64,000 bases of DNA from Streptococcus pneumoniae. Lineage in GTDB: Bacteria > Bacillota > Bacilli > Lactobacillales > Streptococcaceae. The position numbers and the translations under genes are program-made. The number at the start of each line of letters is the position of its first letter. Position 1 is the first letter of the stretch. Location of the stretch: the NCBI GenBank assembly GCA_040719455.1, contig JBFDTN010000001.1:62001-126000 (forward strand), given 5' to 3'. The notes under the pieces were generated by a model that saw only the letters and a list, made by a program, of their open reading frames with translations, was not told where the DNA came from and did no database searches. Shown in pieces: positions 17,286 to 27,455 of this stretch.

Positions 17286-17409
17286 TTTTTCTCCTAAAAT
17301 AGATAGGTGTATTTTTTCGTATCGTCATATAAGGGAGAGGATACTAATCATGGTAGTAGCTAGGCTAAGTCCCCATTTTTATGTTACGATACGTAGCTAG
17401 TAAGTCACT

Positions 17410-17566
17410 AAGGGACCACTAAGAATTCTGCATTGTATTACAACACGCAGTAAAAATCGTCGATAATACGATTTTTACGAAGTTAGTGAGGTTGCTAAGA
17501 AAGGTCCCTTATAGGATTTTCTGTAGTTTTATGAGGCTGGGACGATTGTCCCACGCCCATAAAACT
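17410..17566. repeat. Structured intergenic hairpin block between nrdE and nrdF
   Basis: An outer stem AAGGGACC (17410-17417) / GGTCCCTT (17503-17510) encloses a perfect 11-bp stem GTAAAAATCGT / ACGATTTTTAC (17450-17478). A separate hairpin AGTTTTATG...GGGAC / GTCCC...CATAAAACT spans 17525-17566 just after the nrdE stop. The segment ACGAAGTTAGTGAGGTTG is found inverted at 46.68 kb (17-18 bp match), so at least part is a dispersed repeat. Confidence 0.75.
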
Positions 17567-17573
17567 TGCAACC

Positions 17574-19733
17574 TTAAATCACGCAGCTTTCACATTGGTT
17601 AGCGCCGACTTCGTCTCCGTCATCGGTAAAGGTGCGAATGTAGTAGATGGATTTGATTCCTTTGTTAAAGGCGTAGTTACGCAAGATAGAAAGGTCGCGT
17701 GTGGTTTGCTTGCTTTCTGTTTTCCATTCGTAGATGCCTTGAGGAATGTCACTGCGCATGAAAAGCGTGAGAGAGAGTCCTTGATCGACATGCTCAGTTG
17801 CTGCGGCATAGACGTCAATGACTTTTCGCATGTCCATGTCATAGGCAGATTTGTAGAATGGAATCGTTTCAGTGGATAACCCAGCAGCTGGGTAGTAGAT
17901 TTTACCGATTTTCTTCTCTTGGCGTTCTTCGATCCGTTGAGTGATTGGATGAATCGAAGCAGAAACATCATTGATATAGCTGATAGAGCCGTTAGGGGCT
18001 ACTGCCAAGCGGTTTTGATGGTAAAGTCCGTCTTTTTGAACCTTGTCACGCAAGTCTGCCCAGTCTTTGGCAGCTGGGATAAAGATATCTTTGAAGAGTT
18101 CTTTCACACGATCCAAAGTCGGTAGATATTGGTCTGTCAGATATTTGTCAAAGTAGCTGCCGTTTGCATAGTCTGATTTTTCAAAGTTATGGAAGGTCAC
18201 GCCACGTTCACGAGCGATGTTGTTTGACTCGACCAAGGTCCAGTAGTTCATCAACATGAAGTAAACGCTGGTAAATTCAACGGCTTCAGCAGAACCGTAA
18301 TCAATGAATTGCTGAGCTAGATAGCTGTGAAGTCCCATAGCTCCAAGCCCGAAGGTATGAGCAAGGCTGTTGCCATGTGCAATCGAAGGAACCGCTGAGA
18401 TGTGTGAGCTATCTGTGACAAAGGTAAGGGCGCGTGTCATGGTGCGGATGGATTTTCCAAAGTCTGGGGATGTCATCATGTTGACAATGTTGGTCGAACC
18501 TAAGTTACAAGACACGTCCGTTCCCAAGTGAACATATTCTTGGGCGTCATTGATGAGGCTAGGGTCTTGGACTTGGAGGATTTCTGAGCAGAGATTACTC
18601 ATGACAATTTTTCCATCAATCGGATTTGAACGATTGGCAGTGTCAATGTTAATGACATAAGGATAACCTGATTCTTGTTGGAGTTTTGAAATCTCTGTTT
18701 CCAAATCACGAGCCTTGATTTTGGTCTTTGCAATCTTTGGATTAGCGACCAGTTCATCGTATTTTTCAGTGATGTCGATATAGGCAAATGGCACCCCGTA
18801 TTCACGCTCAATCGAGTAAGGGCTAAAGAGGTACATGTCCTCATTTTTACGCGCCAATTCGTAGAATTTATCAGGAATGACTACACCGAGCGATAGGGTT
18901 TTAACCCGAACTTTCTCATCGGCATTTTCTTTTTTAGTGGATAAAAAGGCGATGATGTCAGGGTGAAAGACGTTGAGATAAACAACCCCTGCTCCTTGAC
19001 GTTGTCCAAGTTGGTTAGAGTAGGAGAAGCTATCTTCAAAGAGCTTCATGACAGGAACAACTCCAGACGCCGCTCCTTCATAGCCTTTGATGGGGGCGCC
19101 TGCTTCACGGAGATTGCTAAGGGAGATTCCTACACCACCACCGATACGAGAGAGTTGCAGAGCTGAGTTGACTGAGCGTCCAATAGAGTTCATATCATCG
19201 GTCACTTGGATGAGAAAACAAGATACCAATTCACCACGTCGGCTACGTCCTGCATTTAAAAAGCTTGGAGTTGCAGGCTGATAGCGTTGGTGGATGATTT
19301 CATCAGCAATGTCTTTAGCAATAGTCTCATTTCCATTTGCAAAGTAAAGAGCGTTAAAGAGGACACGGTCTTCCATGCTTTCTAAATAATATTCGCCGTC
19401 ATTGGTCTTAAGGGCATATTGGTTGTAGAATTTATAGGCTGCCATGAAAGATTTAAAGTGGAAATCTTGGGCATGGATAAAGCTAGATAGCTCTTCAATG
19501 AAAGCTGGCTTGTAAAGCGCAATAAATTCTTTTTCTAAGTAGTTTTCTTCTATCAAGTAGGCAATTTTTTCAGTAATAGAAGAGAACTGCTTTGTATTTG
19601 GCTCGACATTTTCTTTAAAGAAAGCATCAAGTGCTTCCTTATCCTTGTGGAGCATGATTTGCCCATCCACAGGACGGTTGATTTCATTATTTAAACGAAA
19701 ATAAGTAACATCTTCTAATCGTTTGAGACTCAT
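17574..19733 (-). CDS. nrdE: Class Ib ribonucleotide reductase, alpha subunit
   Basis: The catalytic subunit reducing ribonucleoside diphosphates. It is 719 residues long with active-site segments such as NLCSEILQ, the conserved VAPNGSISYI loop, and the C-terminal redox pair in NQCESCVI that takes electrons from NrdH. The start at 19733 (MSLKRLEDV) has AAGGAG upstream; the in-frame extension to 19811 runs through a repeat and is rejected. Transcribed from the nrdH promoter, with a repeat hairpin between nrdH and nrdE. Confidence 0.97.
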   Translation of the reverse strand: MSLKRLEDVTYFRLNNEINRPVDGQIMLHKDKEALDAFFKENVEPNTKQFSSITEKIAYLIEENYLEKEFIALYKPAFIEELSSFIHAQDFHFKSFMAAYKFYNQYALKTNDGEYYLESMEDRVLFNALYFANGNETIAKDIADEIIHQRYQPATPSFLNAGRSRRGELVSCFLIQVTDDMNSIGRSVNSALQLSRIGGGVGISLSNLREAGAPIKGYEGAASGVVPVMKLFEDSFSYSNQLGQRQGAGVVYLNVFHPDIIAFLSTKKENADEKVRVKTLSLGVVIPDKFYELARKNEDMYLFSPYSIEREYGVPFAYIDITEKYDELVANPKIAKTKIKARDLETEISKLQQESGYPYVINIDTANRSNPIDGKIVMSNLCSEILQVQDPSLINDAQEYVHLGTDVSCNLGSTNIVNMMTSPDFGKSIRTMTRALTFVTDSSHISAVPSIAHGNSLAHTFGLGAMGLHSYLAQQFIDYGSAEAVEFTSVYFMLMNYWTLVESNNIARERGVTFHNFEKSDYANGSYFDKYLTDQYLPTLDRVKELFKDIFIPAAKDWADLRDKVQKDGLYHQNRLAVAPNGSISYINDVSASIHPITQRIEERQEKKIGKIYYPAAGLSTETIPFYKSAYDMDMRKVIDVYAAATEHVDQGLSLTLFMRSDIPQGIYEWKTESKQTTRDLSILRNYAFNKGIKSIYYIRTFTDDGDEVGANQCESCVI

Positions 19734-19770
19734 AAAATTTCTTTCTCCTTGTGAGTGACTACAAAATAAA

Positions 19771-19829
19771 GGGGGAGTGGGACCAAAATCATGATTTCGT
19801 TTGGAAATCAATTTCTAGCCCACCCCCGA
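19771..19829. repeat. Dispersed hairpin repeat, GTGGGA family (copy 1)
   Basis: GGGGGAGTGGGA ... CCCACCCCC form the outer stem, with inner GATTTC / GAAATC. It is related to copies near 52.3 and 61.6 kb and, less closely, 44.9 kb. Shared with the 52.3-kb copy is CACCCCCG(A/C)AAGGTTG at the end. A further hairpin ACTTGTC / GACAAGT (19847-19872) lies beside it, just after nrdH. Confidence 0.8.
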
Positions 19830-19887
19830 AAGGTTGACGTGTGTAGACTTGTCTTTTTAGTTGTAGACAAGTTCGTCAGAGGTTCTT

Positions 19888-20106
19888 TTAGGATAATTTC
19901 TTTAGTTTTCCTGGTTGGAAGCCAGAGAAAGCTTCAGTCGGTGTTTGCACGACTGGAGCGGCATTAAAACCAAGATTTTTCACATGTTCGATATATTCTG
20001 GTTGCTCATCTAGGTTAATCTCTTTATAAGCGACATGGTTTGTGTCCAAAAAACGTTTTGTCATCTTGCATTGAACACAATTATTCTTTGAATAAATGGT
20101 GACCAT
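19888..20106 (-). CDS. nrdH: Glutaredoxin-like protein NrdH
   Basis: The small redoxin that reduces NrdE in class Ib systems. It has 72 residues with active site CVQC near the N-terminus, followed by the NrdH-typical APVV and SGFQPGKL segments. AAAGGAG precedes the ATG. It is the first gene of nrdHEF and has a textbook promoter upstream. Confidence 0.95.
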   Translation of the reverse strand: MVTIYSKNNCVQCKMTKRFLDTNHVAYKEINLDEQPEYIEHVKNLGFNAAPVVQTPTEAFSGFQPGKLKKLS

Positions 20107-20141
20107 TAGAGGAACTCCTTTTTTTAAAACAGTATGGACAA

Positions 20142-20170
20142 AGTATATCGAAAAAAAATAGAATTGTCAA
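20142..20170 (-). promoter_or_regulatory. Promoter of nrdHEF
   Basis: Read on the minus strand: TTGACA (20170-20165), 17 bp, TATACT (20147-20142), 36 bp before the nrdH start. The plus-strand ORF drawn over this region is not a gene. Confidence 0.9.
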
Positions 20171-20220
20171 CTAAAAAAATCCTAAATATTGTGCCTATAT
20201 ATTCTAAAAAACAACAAAAA

Positions 20221-20236
20221 ACACAAGATATAGTAA
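20221..20236. promoter_or_regulatory. Possible NrdR box
   Basis: ACACAAGATATAGTAA matches the NrdR consensus ACACWATATNTWGTGT at 13 of 16 positions. It lies about 50 bp upstream of the nrdH -35, somewhat far for classic NrdR repression, and I see no good second box at the usual spacing. Confidence 0.4.
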
Positions 20237-20421
20237 CTATTGGAAATGAAAGCAAAGTCTTAGAAAACAAGGAAAGACAAGAGAAACTAGCGATTTTAAG
20301 AAAAAGAATTCTCCATAAAATTTCCTAAATATAGTTCTTCTTTATCTAGTTTTGAAAATCTCGTTTTACAGTACTTTCTGTAATTCTCATAAAAAAGGCG
20401 AGGAGAAAATACATAAAATTC

Positions 20422-20450
20422 TTGAAAAAATTTTTCAAAGATGGTATAAT
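20422..20450 (+). promoter_or_regulatory. Promoter of ptsHI
   Basis: TTGAAA, 17 bp, TATAAT. The predicted start near 20457 falls on a Rex-like inverted repeat. Confidence 0.9.
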
Positions 20451-20456
20451 TTAAAA

Positions 20457-20474
20457 TTGTAAGGGTTATCACAT
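20457..20474. promoter_or_regulatory. Rex-like inverted repeat at the ptsH transcription start
   Basis: TTGTAA-GGGTTA-TCACAT agrees with the Rex half-sites TTGTGA-N6-TCACAA at 10 of 12 positions. The same bases contain a perfect GGTTAT-CAC-ATAACC inverted repeat (20464-20478) that could instead be a leader hairpin. Either reading is tentative. Confidence 0.35.
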
Positions 20475-20513
20475 AACCTAACAAAAAGAAAAACATTAAA
20501 GGAGAGTCAAATT

Positions 20514-20777
20514 ATGGCTTCTAAAGATTTCCACATTGTGGCAGAAACAGGTATTCACGCACGTCCAGCAACTTTGCTTGTTCAAACAGCTAGCAAATTT
20601 GCATCAGACATCACTCTTGAGTACAAAGGTAAATCAGTAAACCTTAAATCAATCATGGGTGTTATGAGTCTTGGTGTTGGTCAAGGTGCTGATGTAACGA
20701 TTTCAGCTGAAGGTGCAGATGCAGATGATGCTATCGCTGCAATCTCAGAAACAATGGAAAAAGAGGGTTTGGCATAA
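20514..20777 (+). CDS. ptsH: Phosphocarrier protein HPr
   Basis: The general PTS phosphocarrier, passing phosphate from enzyme I to sugar-specific EIIA proteins, and in Firmicutes the CcpA corepressor when phosphorylated on serine. The 87-residue protein shows the active histidine in GIHARPAT and the regulatory serine in [19 protein letters not shown] precedes the ATG. It is separated from ptsI by one base. Codon use looks highly biased, as expected for a very strongly expressed gene. Confidence 0.98.
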   Translation: MASKDFHIVAETGIHARPATLLVQTASKFASDITLEYKGKSVNLKSIMGVMSLGVGQGADVTISAEGADADDAIAAISETMEKEGLA

Positions 20778-20778
20778 A

Positions 20779-22512
20779 ATGACAGAAATGCTTAAAGGAA
20801 TTGCAGCATCAGATGGTGTTGCCGTTGCTAAAGCATATCTACTCGTTCAACCGGACTTGTCATTTGAGACTGTTTCAGTCGAAGATACAAACGCAGAAGA
20901 GGCTCGTTTGGATGCAGCTCTTGAAGCTTCACAAAACGAGCTTTCTGTTATCCGTGAAAAAGCAGTAGATAGCTTAGGCGAAGAAGCAGCGCAAGTATTT
21001 GACGCTCACTTAATGGTTCTTGCTGACCCAGAAATGGTTGGTCAGATTAAAGAGACAATTCGTGCAAAACAAGTCAATGCAGAAGCAGGCTTGAAAGAAG
21101 TAACAGATATGTTTATCACGATCTTTGAAGGTATGGATGATAATCCATACATGCAAGAGCGTGCAGCAGATATCCGTGACGTGACTAAACGTGTACTTTC
21201 TCACCTCCTTGGTGTTCGCTTGCCAAATCCTGCGATGATTAACGAAGAAGTGATTGTCATTGCGCATGACTTGACTCCATCAGACACTGCACAATTAGAT
21301 AAAAACTTTGTAAAAGCATTTGTGACAAACATTGGTGGACGTACAAGCCACTCAGCTATTATGGCTCGTACACTTGAAATTGCAGCTGTTCTTGGAACAA
21401 ATAATATCACAGAGCGTGTGAAAGATGGCGATGTGATTGCTGCTAACGGGATTACAGGTGAGGTTCTCATCAACCCAACAGACGAGCAAATTGCAGAATT
21501 TAAAGCAGCTGGCGAAGCCTATGCGAAGCAAAAAGCAGAATGGGCTCTTTTGAAAGATACGAAAACTGTGACAGCTGATGGCAAACATTTTGAGCTTGCT
21601 GCAAACATTGGTACACCTAAAGACGTTGAAGGTGTTAATGAAAATGGTGCAGAAGCTGTTGGTCTTTACCGTACAGAGTTCCTTTACATGGACTCACAAG
21701 ATTTTCCAACAGAAGATGAGCAATACGAAGCCTACAAGGCTGTTCTTGAAGGCATGAATGGTAAGCCTGTTGTCGTTCGTACAATGGATATCGGTGGAGA
21801 TAAGGAGCTTCCTTACTTCGATCTTCCACATGAAATGAATCCATTCCTTGGTTTCCGTGCCCTTCGTATCTCTATCTCTGAGACTGGAAATCAAATGTTC
21901 CGTACGCAATTACGTGCCCTTCTTCGTGCGTCTGTTCATGGACAACTCCGTATCATGTTCCCAATGGTGGCGCTTGTGACGGAATTCCGTGCAGCAAAAG
22001 CTATCTATGAAGAAGAAAAAGCGAAATTGATTGCAGAAGGTGTAGCAGTTGCAGATAATATTGAAGTAGGTATCATGATTGAGATTCCAGCAGCAGCAAT
22101 GCTTGCGGATCAATTTGCCAAAGAAGTTGACTTCTTCTCAATTGGTACAAATGACCTTATCCAATACACAATGGCTGCTGACCGTATGAATGAGCAAGTT
22201 TCATACTTGTACCAACCATACAACCCATCAATCCTTCGCTTGATTAACAATGTAATCAAAGCAGCACATGCAGAAGGCAAGTGGGCTGGTATGTGTGGAG
22301 AAATGGCAGGAGACCAAACAGCTGTACCACTTCTTGTAGGTATGGGCTTGGATGAGTTCTCAATGAGTGCAACTTCTGTCCTTCGTACTCGTAGCTTGAT
22401 GAAGAAATTGGATACGAAGAAAATGCAAGAACTTGCAGAACGTGCATTGACAGAATGTGCAACAATGGAAGAAGTTCTTGAATTAGAAAAAGAATACGTT
22501 GATTTTGACTAA
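20779..22512 (+). CDS. ptsI: PTS enzyme I (phosphoenolpyruvate-protein phosphotransferase)
   Basis: Transfers phosphate from PEP to HPr. It has 577 residues, the usual length. The phosphorylated histidine is in [13 protein letters not shown]; the PEP-binding C-terminal barrel shows [19 protein letters not shown] and the catalytic cysteine in GMCGEMAGD. Its ATG lies 1 bp after the ptsH stop, inside the ptsH 3' ribosome-binding region, so it is translationally coupled. A terminator follows. Confidence 0.98.
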   Translation: MTEMLKGIAASDGVAVAKAYLLVQPDLSFETVSVEDTNAEEARLDAALEASQNELSVIREKAVDSLGEEAAQVFDAHLMVLADPEMVGQIKETIRAKQVNAEAGLKEVTDMFITIFEGMDDNPYMQERAADIRDVTKRVLSHLLGVRLPNPAMINEEVIVIAHDLTPSDTAQLDKNFVKAFVTNIGGRTSHSAIMARTLEIAAVLGTNNITERVKDGDVIAANGITGEVLINPTDEQIAEFKAAGEAYAKQKAEWALLKDTKTVTADGKHFELAANIGTPKDVEGVNENGAEAVGLYRTEFLYMDSQDFPTEDEQYEAYKAVLEGMNGKPVVVRTMDIGGDKELPYFDLPHEMNPFLGFRALRISISETGNQMFRTQLRALLRASVHGQLRIMFPMVALVTEFRAAKAIYEEEKAKLIAEGVAVADNIEVGIMIEIPAAAMLADQFAKEVDFFSIGTNDLIQYTMAADRMNEQVSYLYQPYNPSILRLINNVIKAAHAEGKWAGMCGEMAGDQTAVPLLVGMGLDEFSMSATSVLRTRSLMKKLDTKKMQELAERALTECATMEEVLELEKEYVDFD

Positions 22513-22523
22513 GTCATCATCTG

Positions 22524-22557
22524 AAAAACTGTTAGAATATCTTTCTAGCAGTTTTTT
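22524..22557 (+). terminator. Terminator after ptsI
   Basis: AAAAACTGTTAGAA pairs with TTTCTAGCAGTTTT with a short loop and a T-run. Confidence 0.85.
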
Positions 22558-22636
22558 CTTTTTTAAGATTATTTTTAATCAAATATTGCATTTCTGTTTT
22601 ATTTTTCCAAATATTCAATATTTTGCAAAAGAATTC

Positions 22637-22664
22637 TTGAAATTTTCAGAATTTTTGGTAAAAT
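22637..22664 (+). promoter_or_regulatory. Promoter of gapN
   Basis: TTGAAA, 16 bp, TAAAAT with a TGG extension before the -10. AT-rich inverted repeats (AATATT) lie upstream. Confidence 0.75.
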
Positions 22665-22695
22665 AGAGAAACATTAACTTGTTGGAGGAAGAAAT

Positions 22696-24120
22696 TTGAT
22701 ACAATATCAGAATTATATCAATGGAGAGTGGAAATCCTCTGCAAAGGAGATTACGATTTCCTCTCCGATTAACGGAGAAATTTTGGGAACAGTACCTGCA
22801 ATGACACAGGAAGAAGTAGATATTGCAATGGAAAAGGCTCGTGTAGTTTTGCCTTTTTGGCGTACCTTATCTGCGGTGGAGCGTGCTCACTATTTGCACA
22901 AGGTGGCAGATATTTTAGAGCGTGATCAAGAAAAAATTGGTGAAATTCTCGCAAAAGAAGTCGCAAAAGGAATTAAGGTAGCCATTAGTGAAGTGGTTCG
23001 GACTGCTGATTTGATTCGATATGCAGCAGAAGAAGGAATCCGTATTCATGGGCAGGTTATGGAAGGTGGCGGTTTTGAGGCTGCAAGTAAGAAAAAATTA
23101 GCGGTAGTCCGCAGAGAGCCTGTGGGAGTGGTTCTTGCTATTGCACCTTTTAACTATCCTGTGAACCTCTCTGCTTCAAAAATTGCACCGGCTCTCATTG
23201 GAGGAAATGTGGTCATGTTTAAGCCACCAACGCAAGGTTCTATTTCAGGATTATTGCTAGCCAAGGCTTTTGCGGAAGCGGGTTTGCCTGCTGGTGTCTT
23301 TAATACCATTACAGGTCGCGGCTCTGAGATTGGGGATTATATCATTGAGCATAAGGAAGTGAATTTTATCAATTTCACTGGTTCAACACCGATTGGAGAG
23401 CGAATTGGTAAATTAGCTGGTATGCGTCCGATTATGCTGGAATTGGGTGGTAAAGATGCCGCGCTTGTCTTAGAAGACGCAGATTTAGAACATGCGGCTA
23501 AACAAATCGTTTCTGGTGCTTATAGTTACTCTGGTCAACGTTGCACAGCGATTAAACGAGTGCTTGTCATGGAGAGTGTGGCAGATGAGCTTGCTCGTCT
23601 TATCCAAGCAGAGGTCGAGAAATTGACAGTGGGGAATCCATTTGACAATGCGGATATTACACCCGTTATTGACCATCAGTCGGCTGATTTTATCTGGAAT
23701 TTAATCGAGGATGCTAAAGAAAAAGGAGCTACGGCTCTTACACCGTTAAAACGCGAGGGAAATCTTATTTGGCCAGCTCTGTTTGACCATGTGAGCTTAG
23801 AGATGGATGTGGCGTGGGAAGAGCCATTTGGACCAGTTTTACCAATCATTCGTATTTCATCTATTGAAGAAGGAGTCGCGATTTGTAATCAATCAGAATT
23901 TGGTTTGCAATCTTCTGTCTTTACCAATGATTTTCCAAAAGCCTTTGAGATTGCAGAGAAATTAGAAGTCGGAACAGTCCATATCAATCATAAAACGCAA
24001 CGAGGACCGGATAATTTCCCATTCTTAGGTATCAAGGGGTCTGGTGCAGGTGTGCAAGGAATTAGGTATAGTATTGAAGCAATGACACAAGTGAAATCGA
24101 TTGTATTTGATGTAAAATAA
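22696..24120 (+). CDS. gapN: NADP-dependent glyceraldehyde-3-phosphate dehydrogenase (non-phosphorylating)
   Basis: Oxidises glyceraldehyde-3-phosphate straight to 3-phosphoglycerate with NADP, giving NADPH without ATP; in streptococci it supplies much of the NADPH because the oxidative pentose-phosphate route is absent. 474 residues of the aldehyde dehydrogenase fold. The catalytic Cys is in YSGQRCTAIKR, the general base Glu in MLELGGKDA, and GSTPIGERIGK is the cofactor region. It starts at TTG (22696) behind GGAGGAAG. It stands as a single gene between ptsHI and the glycogen operon. Confidence 0.97.
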   Translation: MIQYQNYINGEWKSSAKEITISSPINGEILGTVPAMTQEEVDIAMEKARVVLPFWRTLSAVERAHYLHKVADILERDQEKIGEILAKEVAKGIKVAISEVVRTADLIRYAAEEGIRIHGQVMEGGGFEAASKKKLAVVRREPVGVVLAIAPFNYPVNLSASKIAPALIGGNVVMFKPPTQGSISGLLLAKAFAEAGLPAGVFNTITGRGSEIGDYIIEHKEVNFINFTGSTPIGERIGKLAGMRPIMLELGGKDAALVLEDADLEHAAKQIVSGAYSYSGQRCTAIKRVLVMESVADELARLIQAEVEKLTVGNPFDNADITPVIDHQSADFIWNLIEDAKEKGATALTPLKREGNLIWPALFDHVSLEMDVAWEEPFGPVLPIIRISSIEEGVAICNQSEFGLQSSVFTNDFPKAFEIAEKLEVGTVHINHKTQRGPDNFPFLGIKGSGAGVQGIRYSIEAMTQVKSIVFDVK

Positions 24121-24223
24121 GTGAGAAAGGCTCTTTTTTGCGGCCTTTTTTCTTCACAAACGAAGAAGGGAATTTATATGTATATACGAACTGAAATTTT
24201 CACAAAATAGAACGAAAAAGACC

Positions 24224-24252
24224 TTGAAAAACAAGCTAAAAAATAGTAAAAT
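24224..24252 (+). promoter_or_regulatory. Promoter of the glycogen operon
   Basis: TTGAAA, 17 bp, TAAAAT, followed by a cre site over the expected start. Confidence 0.82.
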
Positions 24253-24260
24253 AGAGATAT

Positions 24261-24274
24261 AGAAAACGCTTACA
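24261..24274 (+). promoter_or_regulatory. cre site (CcpA) for glgBCDAP
   Basis: AGAAAACGCTTACA matches the cre consensus TGWAANCGNTNWCA at all but the first position. It lies just downstream of the -10, where CcpA binding represses. Confidence 0.8.
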
Positions 24275-24289
24275 AAAGCAGGTGATAAC

Positions 24290-26227
24290 ATGAATGAATT
24301 AGAGGCGTTGAGAACCTTTGAAACAGGGGAAAACTTTCATCTTCAGCACTATCTAGGTGTTCATCCTAGAGAGTTAGATGGGAAAAAAGGATATGTTTTC
24401 CGTGTCTGGGCACCCAATGCCCAAGCTGTTCATCTGATTGGTGATTTTACGGCTTGGCATGAGGGACAAATCCCAATGGTTAGAAATGAGGGAGGTGTTT
24501 GGGAAGTCTTTACAGACTTACCTCAAGAAGGAGATATTTACAAGTACAATATCAGGCGTCACAATGGTCAGGAAATCTTAAAGATTGATCCGTTTGCCAT
24601 TTCCTTTGAAAAACGTCCTGGAACGGGAGCTGTGATTCACACGGTATCTGAGAAAAAATGGCGAGATGGTCTTTGGCTAGCACGGCGGAAGAAGTTAGGA
24701 TTTTTCTCTCGTCCTGTTAATATCTATGAGGTGCATGCAGGATCTTGGAGGAGGAATGAGGATGGAACATCCTATCGCTTTTCTCAGCTAAAAGAGGAGT
24801 TGATTCCTTATCTGGTAGAGATGAATTACACGCATGTGGAGTTTCTGCCTCTCATGGCTCATCCTTTGGGGCTTAGCTGGGGCTATCAGCTCATGGGCTA
24901 CTTCGCCTTTGAGTCTACCTACGGCACTCCTGAGGAATTTCAAGACTTTGTTGAGGAATGTCATTTAAACAATATCGGAGTTATTGTCGATTGGGTACCG
25001 GGGCATTTTACCATCAATGATGATGCCCTTGCCTACTATGATGGCACGCCGACCTTTGAATACCAAGATTATGACCGTGCCCACAATTATGGCTGGGGAG
25101 CCATGAACTTTGATTTAGGGAAAAACCAAGTCCAGTCTTTCTTGATTTCAAGCCTAAAATTTTGGATTGATTTTTATCATTTGGACGGTGTTCGAGTGGA
25201 TGCGGTGAGCAATATGCTCTATTTAGACTACGACAGCGGTCCATGGCAGCCGAATAAAGATGGAGGAAATCGCAATTACGAAGGCTATTATTTCCTTGAA
25301 CGGCTCAATACAGTGATTAAGCTCGCTCATCCAGATGTGATGATGATTGCCGAAGAAAGCACCAGCTATACCAAAATTACAGGACCAAAAGAGCTAGGAG
25401 GCTTGGGATTTGATTACAAGTGGAATATGGGCTGGATGAATGATATTCTACGTTTTTACGAAGAAGATCCGATTTATCGCAAGCATGATTTCAACCTGGT
25501 GACCTTTAGTTTTATGTATGCTTTTTCGGAAAATTACCTGTTGCCATTTTCTCATGATGAGGTTGTCCATGGAAAGAAAAGCATGATGCATAAGATGTGG
25601 GGCGATCGCTACAATCAATTTGCAGGATTGCGGAATCTCTACACCTACCAGATCTGTCATCCTGGGAAAAAACTTCTCTTTATGGGTAGCGAATGGGGAC
25701 AATTCTTGGAATGGAAGTCAGAAGAAGCCCTCGAATGGCGAGATTTGGCAGATGAGATGAATGCAAAAATGCAGCATTTCACATCCGAGCTCAACCAATT
25801 TTATAAGAGCCACCGTGTCTTATGGGAAATTGATCATAGCTATGATGGGATTGATATTATTGATGCGGATAACCGCGATGAAAGTGTCTTGAGCTTTGCA
25901 CGGCAAAATGAGGATGGAGATCTTCTCGTGTGTATCTTTAACATGGCACCAGTCGAGCGACCTCACTTTACCATCGGAGTGCCTGTTGCAGGACTTTATG
26001 AAGAAATCTGGAATACAGAACTAGAACAGTGGGGAGGAGTTTGGAAAGAACACAATCAAGCAGTACAGACAAAAATGCAGAAATGGAAAGATTATGAGCA
26101 GACCTTGAGCTTTACTTTGCCAGCCTTAGGTGCCAGCATTTGGAAAATCAAGCGTCGCGCAAAAACAAACCGTTTCCGCAAACAAGCAAAAGAAACGCTA
26201 GAAGCTGATTTTAAAGAAGAAGCCTAG
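24290..26227 (+). CDS. glgB: 1,4-alpha-glucan branching enzyme
   Basis: Adds alpha-1,6 branches to growing glycogen. The 645 residues comprise an N-terminal CBM48 segment ([18 protein letters not shown]), a GH13 catalytic barrel with the nucleophile Asp in [12 protein letters not shown], the acid Glu in MIAEEST and SHDEVVHG, and a C-terminal beta domain. First gene of the glycogen operon. A strong ribosome site is not obvious beyond AGGTGA before the ATG. The C-terminal 25 residues are lysine/arginine-rich. Confidence 0.96.
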   Translation: MNELEALRTFETGENFHLQHYLGVHPRELDGKKGYVFRVWAPNAQAVHLIGDFTAWHEGQIPMVRNEGGVWEVFTDLPQEGDIYKYNIRRHNGQEILKIDPFAISFEKRPGTGAVIHTVSEKKWRDGLWLARRKKLGFFSRPVNIYEVHAGSWRRNEDGTSYRFSQLKEELIPYLVEMNYTHVEFLPLMAHPLGLSWGYQLMGYFAFESTYGTPEEFQDFVEECHLNNIGVIVDWVPGHFTINDDALAYYDGTPTFEYQDYDRAHNYGWGAMNFDLGKNQVQSFLISSLKFWIDFYHLDGVRVDAVSNMLYLDYDSGPWQPNKDGGNRNYEGYYFLERLNTVIKLAHPDVMMIAEESTSYTKITGPKELGGLGFDYKWNMGWMNDILRFYEEDPIYRKHDFNLVTFSFMYAFSENYLLPFSHDEVVHGKKSMMHKMWGDRYNQFAGLRNLYTYQICHPGKKLLFMGSEWGQFLEWKSEEALEWRDLADEMNAKMQHFTSELNQFYKSHRVLWEIDHSYDGIDIIDADNRDESVLSFARQNEDGDLLVCIFNMAPVERPHFTIGVPVAGLYEEIWNTELEQWGGVWKEHNQAVQTKMQKWKDYEQTLSFTLPALGASIWKIKRRAKTNRFRKQAKETLEADFKEEA

Positions 26228-26312
26228 CGTGAGACCTAGCACTCAGGTGAAGAGTGAAAAAGAATAAGCTTTTAACTTTTCACCTCGTCCTTATCTTAGA
26301 CAGGAGAAATCT

Positions 26313-27455
26313 ATGAAGAATGAAATGTTAGCCTTGATTCTTGCTGGTGGGCAAGGAACACGTCTTGGGAAACTTACGCAGAGTATCGCAAAACCTGCGG
26401 TTCAGTTTGGAGGACGTTATCGAATTATTGATTTTGCCCTATCCAACTGTGCCAACTCTGGGATTCGAAATGTAGGGGTCATTACTCAATACCAACCGCT
26501 TGCCTTAAATAACCATATCGGAAATGGTTCTAGCTGGGGCTTAGATGGGATCAATGCAGGGGTATCGATTTTGCAACCTTATTCTGCAAGCGAGGGGAAT
26601 CGTTGGTTTGAAGGAACCAGTCATGCCATTTATCAAAATATTGATTACATTGATAGTATCAATCCTGAGTATGTCTTGATTTTGTCTGGGGATCATATCT
26701 ATAAAATGGACTACGACGATATGCTCCAATCCCATAAGGACAATGCAGCTAGTTTAACAGTTGCGGTGCTTGATGTTCCGTTGAAAGAAGCCAGCCGCTT
26801 TGGAATTATGAATACAGATGCGAACAATCGAATTGTGGAATTTGAAGAAAAACCAGCAGAACCAAAATCTACTAAGGCTTCTATGGGAATTTACATTTTT
26901 GACTGGCAGCGGCTCCGCAACATGCTAGTCGCTGCTGAGAAAAATGCGGTAGATATGTCTGACTTTGGGAAAAATGTCATTCCAAACTACTTAGAGTCTG
27001 GCGAAAGTGTGTATGCTTATGAATTTAAAGGATACTGGAAGGACGTGGGAACCATTGAGTCGCTCTGGGAAGCTAATATGGAATATATTGACCCGAACAA
27101 TGCCCTTGATAGTCGCAATCGTCAATGGAAGATTTACTCTCGCAACCTCATCTCACCACCAAACTTCTTTGGCGAAGAGGCTCAAGTAGAAGATTCCTTG
27201 GTTGTAGATGGTTGCTTCGTGGATGGTACGGTAAAACACTCGATTCTCTCCACAGAAGCGCAAGTTCGTAAAGGCGCGGTAGTTGAAGATTCAGTGATTA
27301 TGAGTGGTGCTATTATCGGCCAAGGTGCTAAGATTAAACGCGCAATCATTGGTGAAGGAGCAATCATTTCAGAAGGTGTGGAGATTGACGGCGCAGAGGA
27401 AGTACAAGTTGTCGGCTATAATGAAAGAGTGGGGGTACCAGTAGATGAAGATTGA
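26313..27455 (+). CDS. glgC: Glucose-1-phosphate adenylyltransferase, catalytic subunit
   Basis: Makes ADP-glucose from glucose-1-phosphate and ATP, the committed step of glycogen synthesis. The 380-residue protein opens with the nucleotidyltransferase loop [12 protein letters not shown] and has [26 protein letters not shown], then left-handed beta-helix repeats at the C-terminus. AGGAG precedes the ATG. Its end overlaps glgD by 11 bp. Confidence 0.96.
   Translation: MKNEMLALILAGGQGTRLGKLTQSIAKPAVQFGGRYRIIDFALSNCANSGIRNVGVITQYQPLALNNHIGNGSSWGLDGINAGVSILQPYSASEGNRWFEGTSHAIYQNIDYIDSINPEYVLILSGDHIYKMDYDDMLQSHKDNAASLTVAVLDVPLKEASRFGIMNTDANNRIVEFEEKPAEPKSTKASMGIYIFDWQRLRNMLVAAEKNAVDMSDFGKNVIPNYLESGESVYAYEFKGYWKDVGTIESLWEANMEYIDPNNALDSRNRQWKIYSRNLISPPNFFGEEAQVEDSLVVDGCFVDGTVKHSILSTEAQVRKGAVVEDSVIMSGAIIGQGAKIKRAIIGEGAIISEGVEIDGAEEVQVVGYNERVGVPVDED

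Noticed and set aside
20134..20328. Plus-strand ORF of 64 codons between nrdH and ptsH
   Set aside because: It starts inside the minus-strand nrdHEF promoter, has no ribosome site and a Lys-rich composition expected from AT-rich intergenic DNA.
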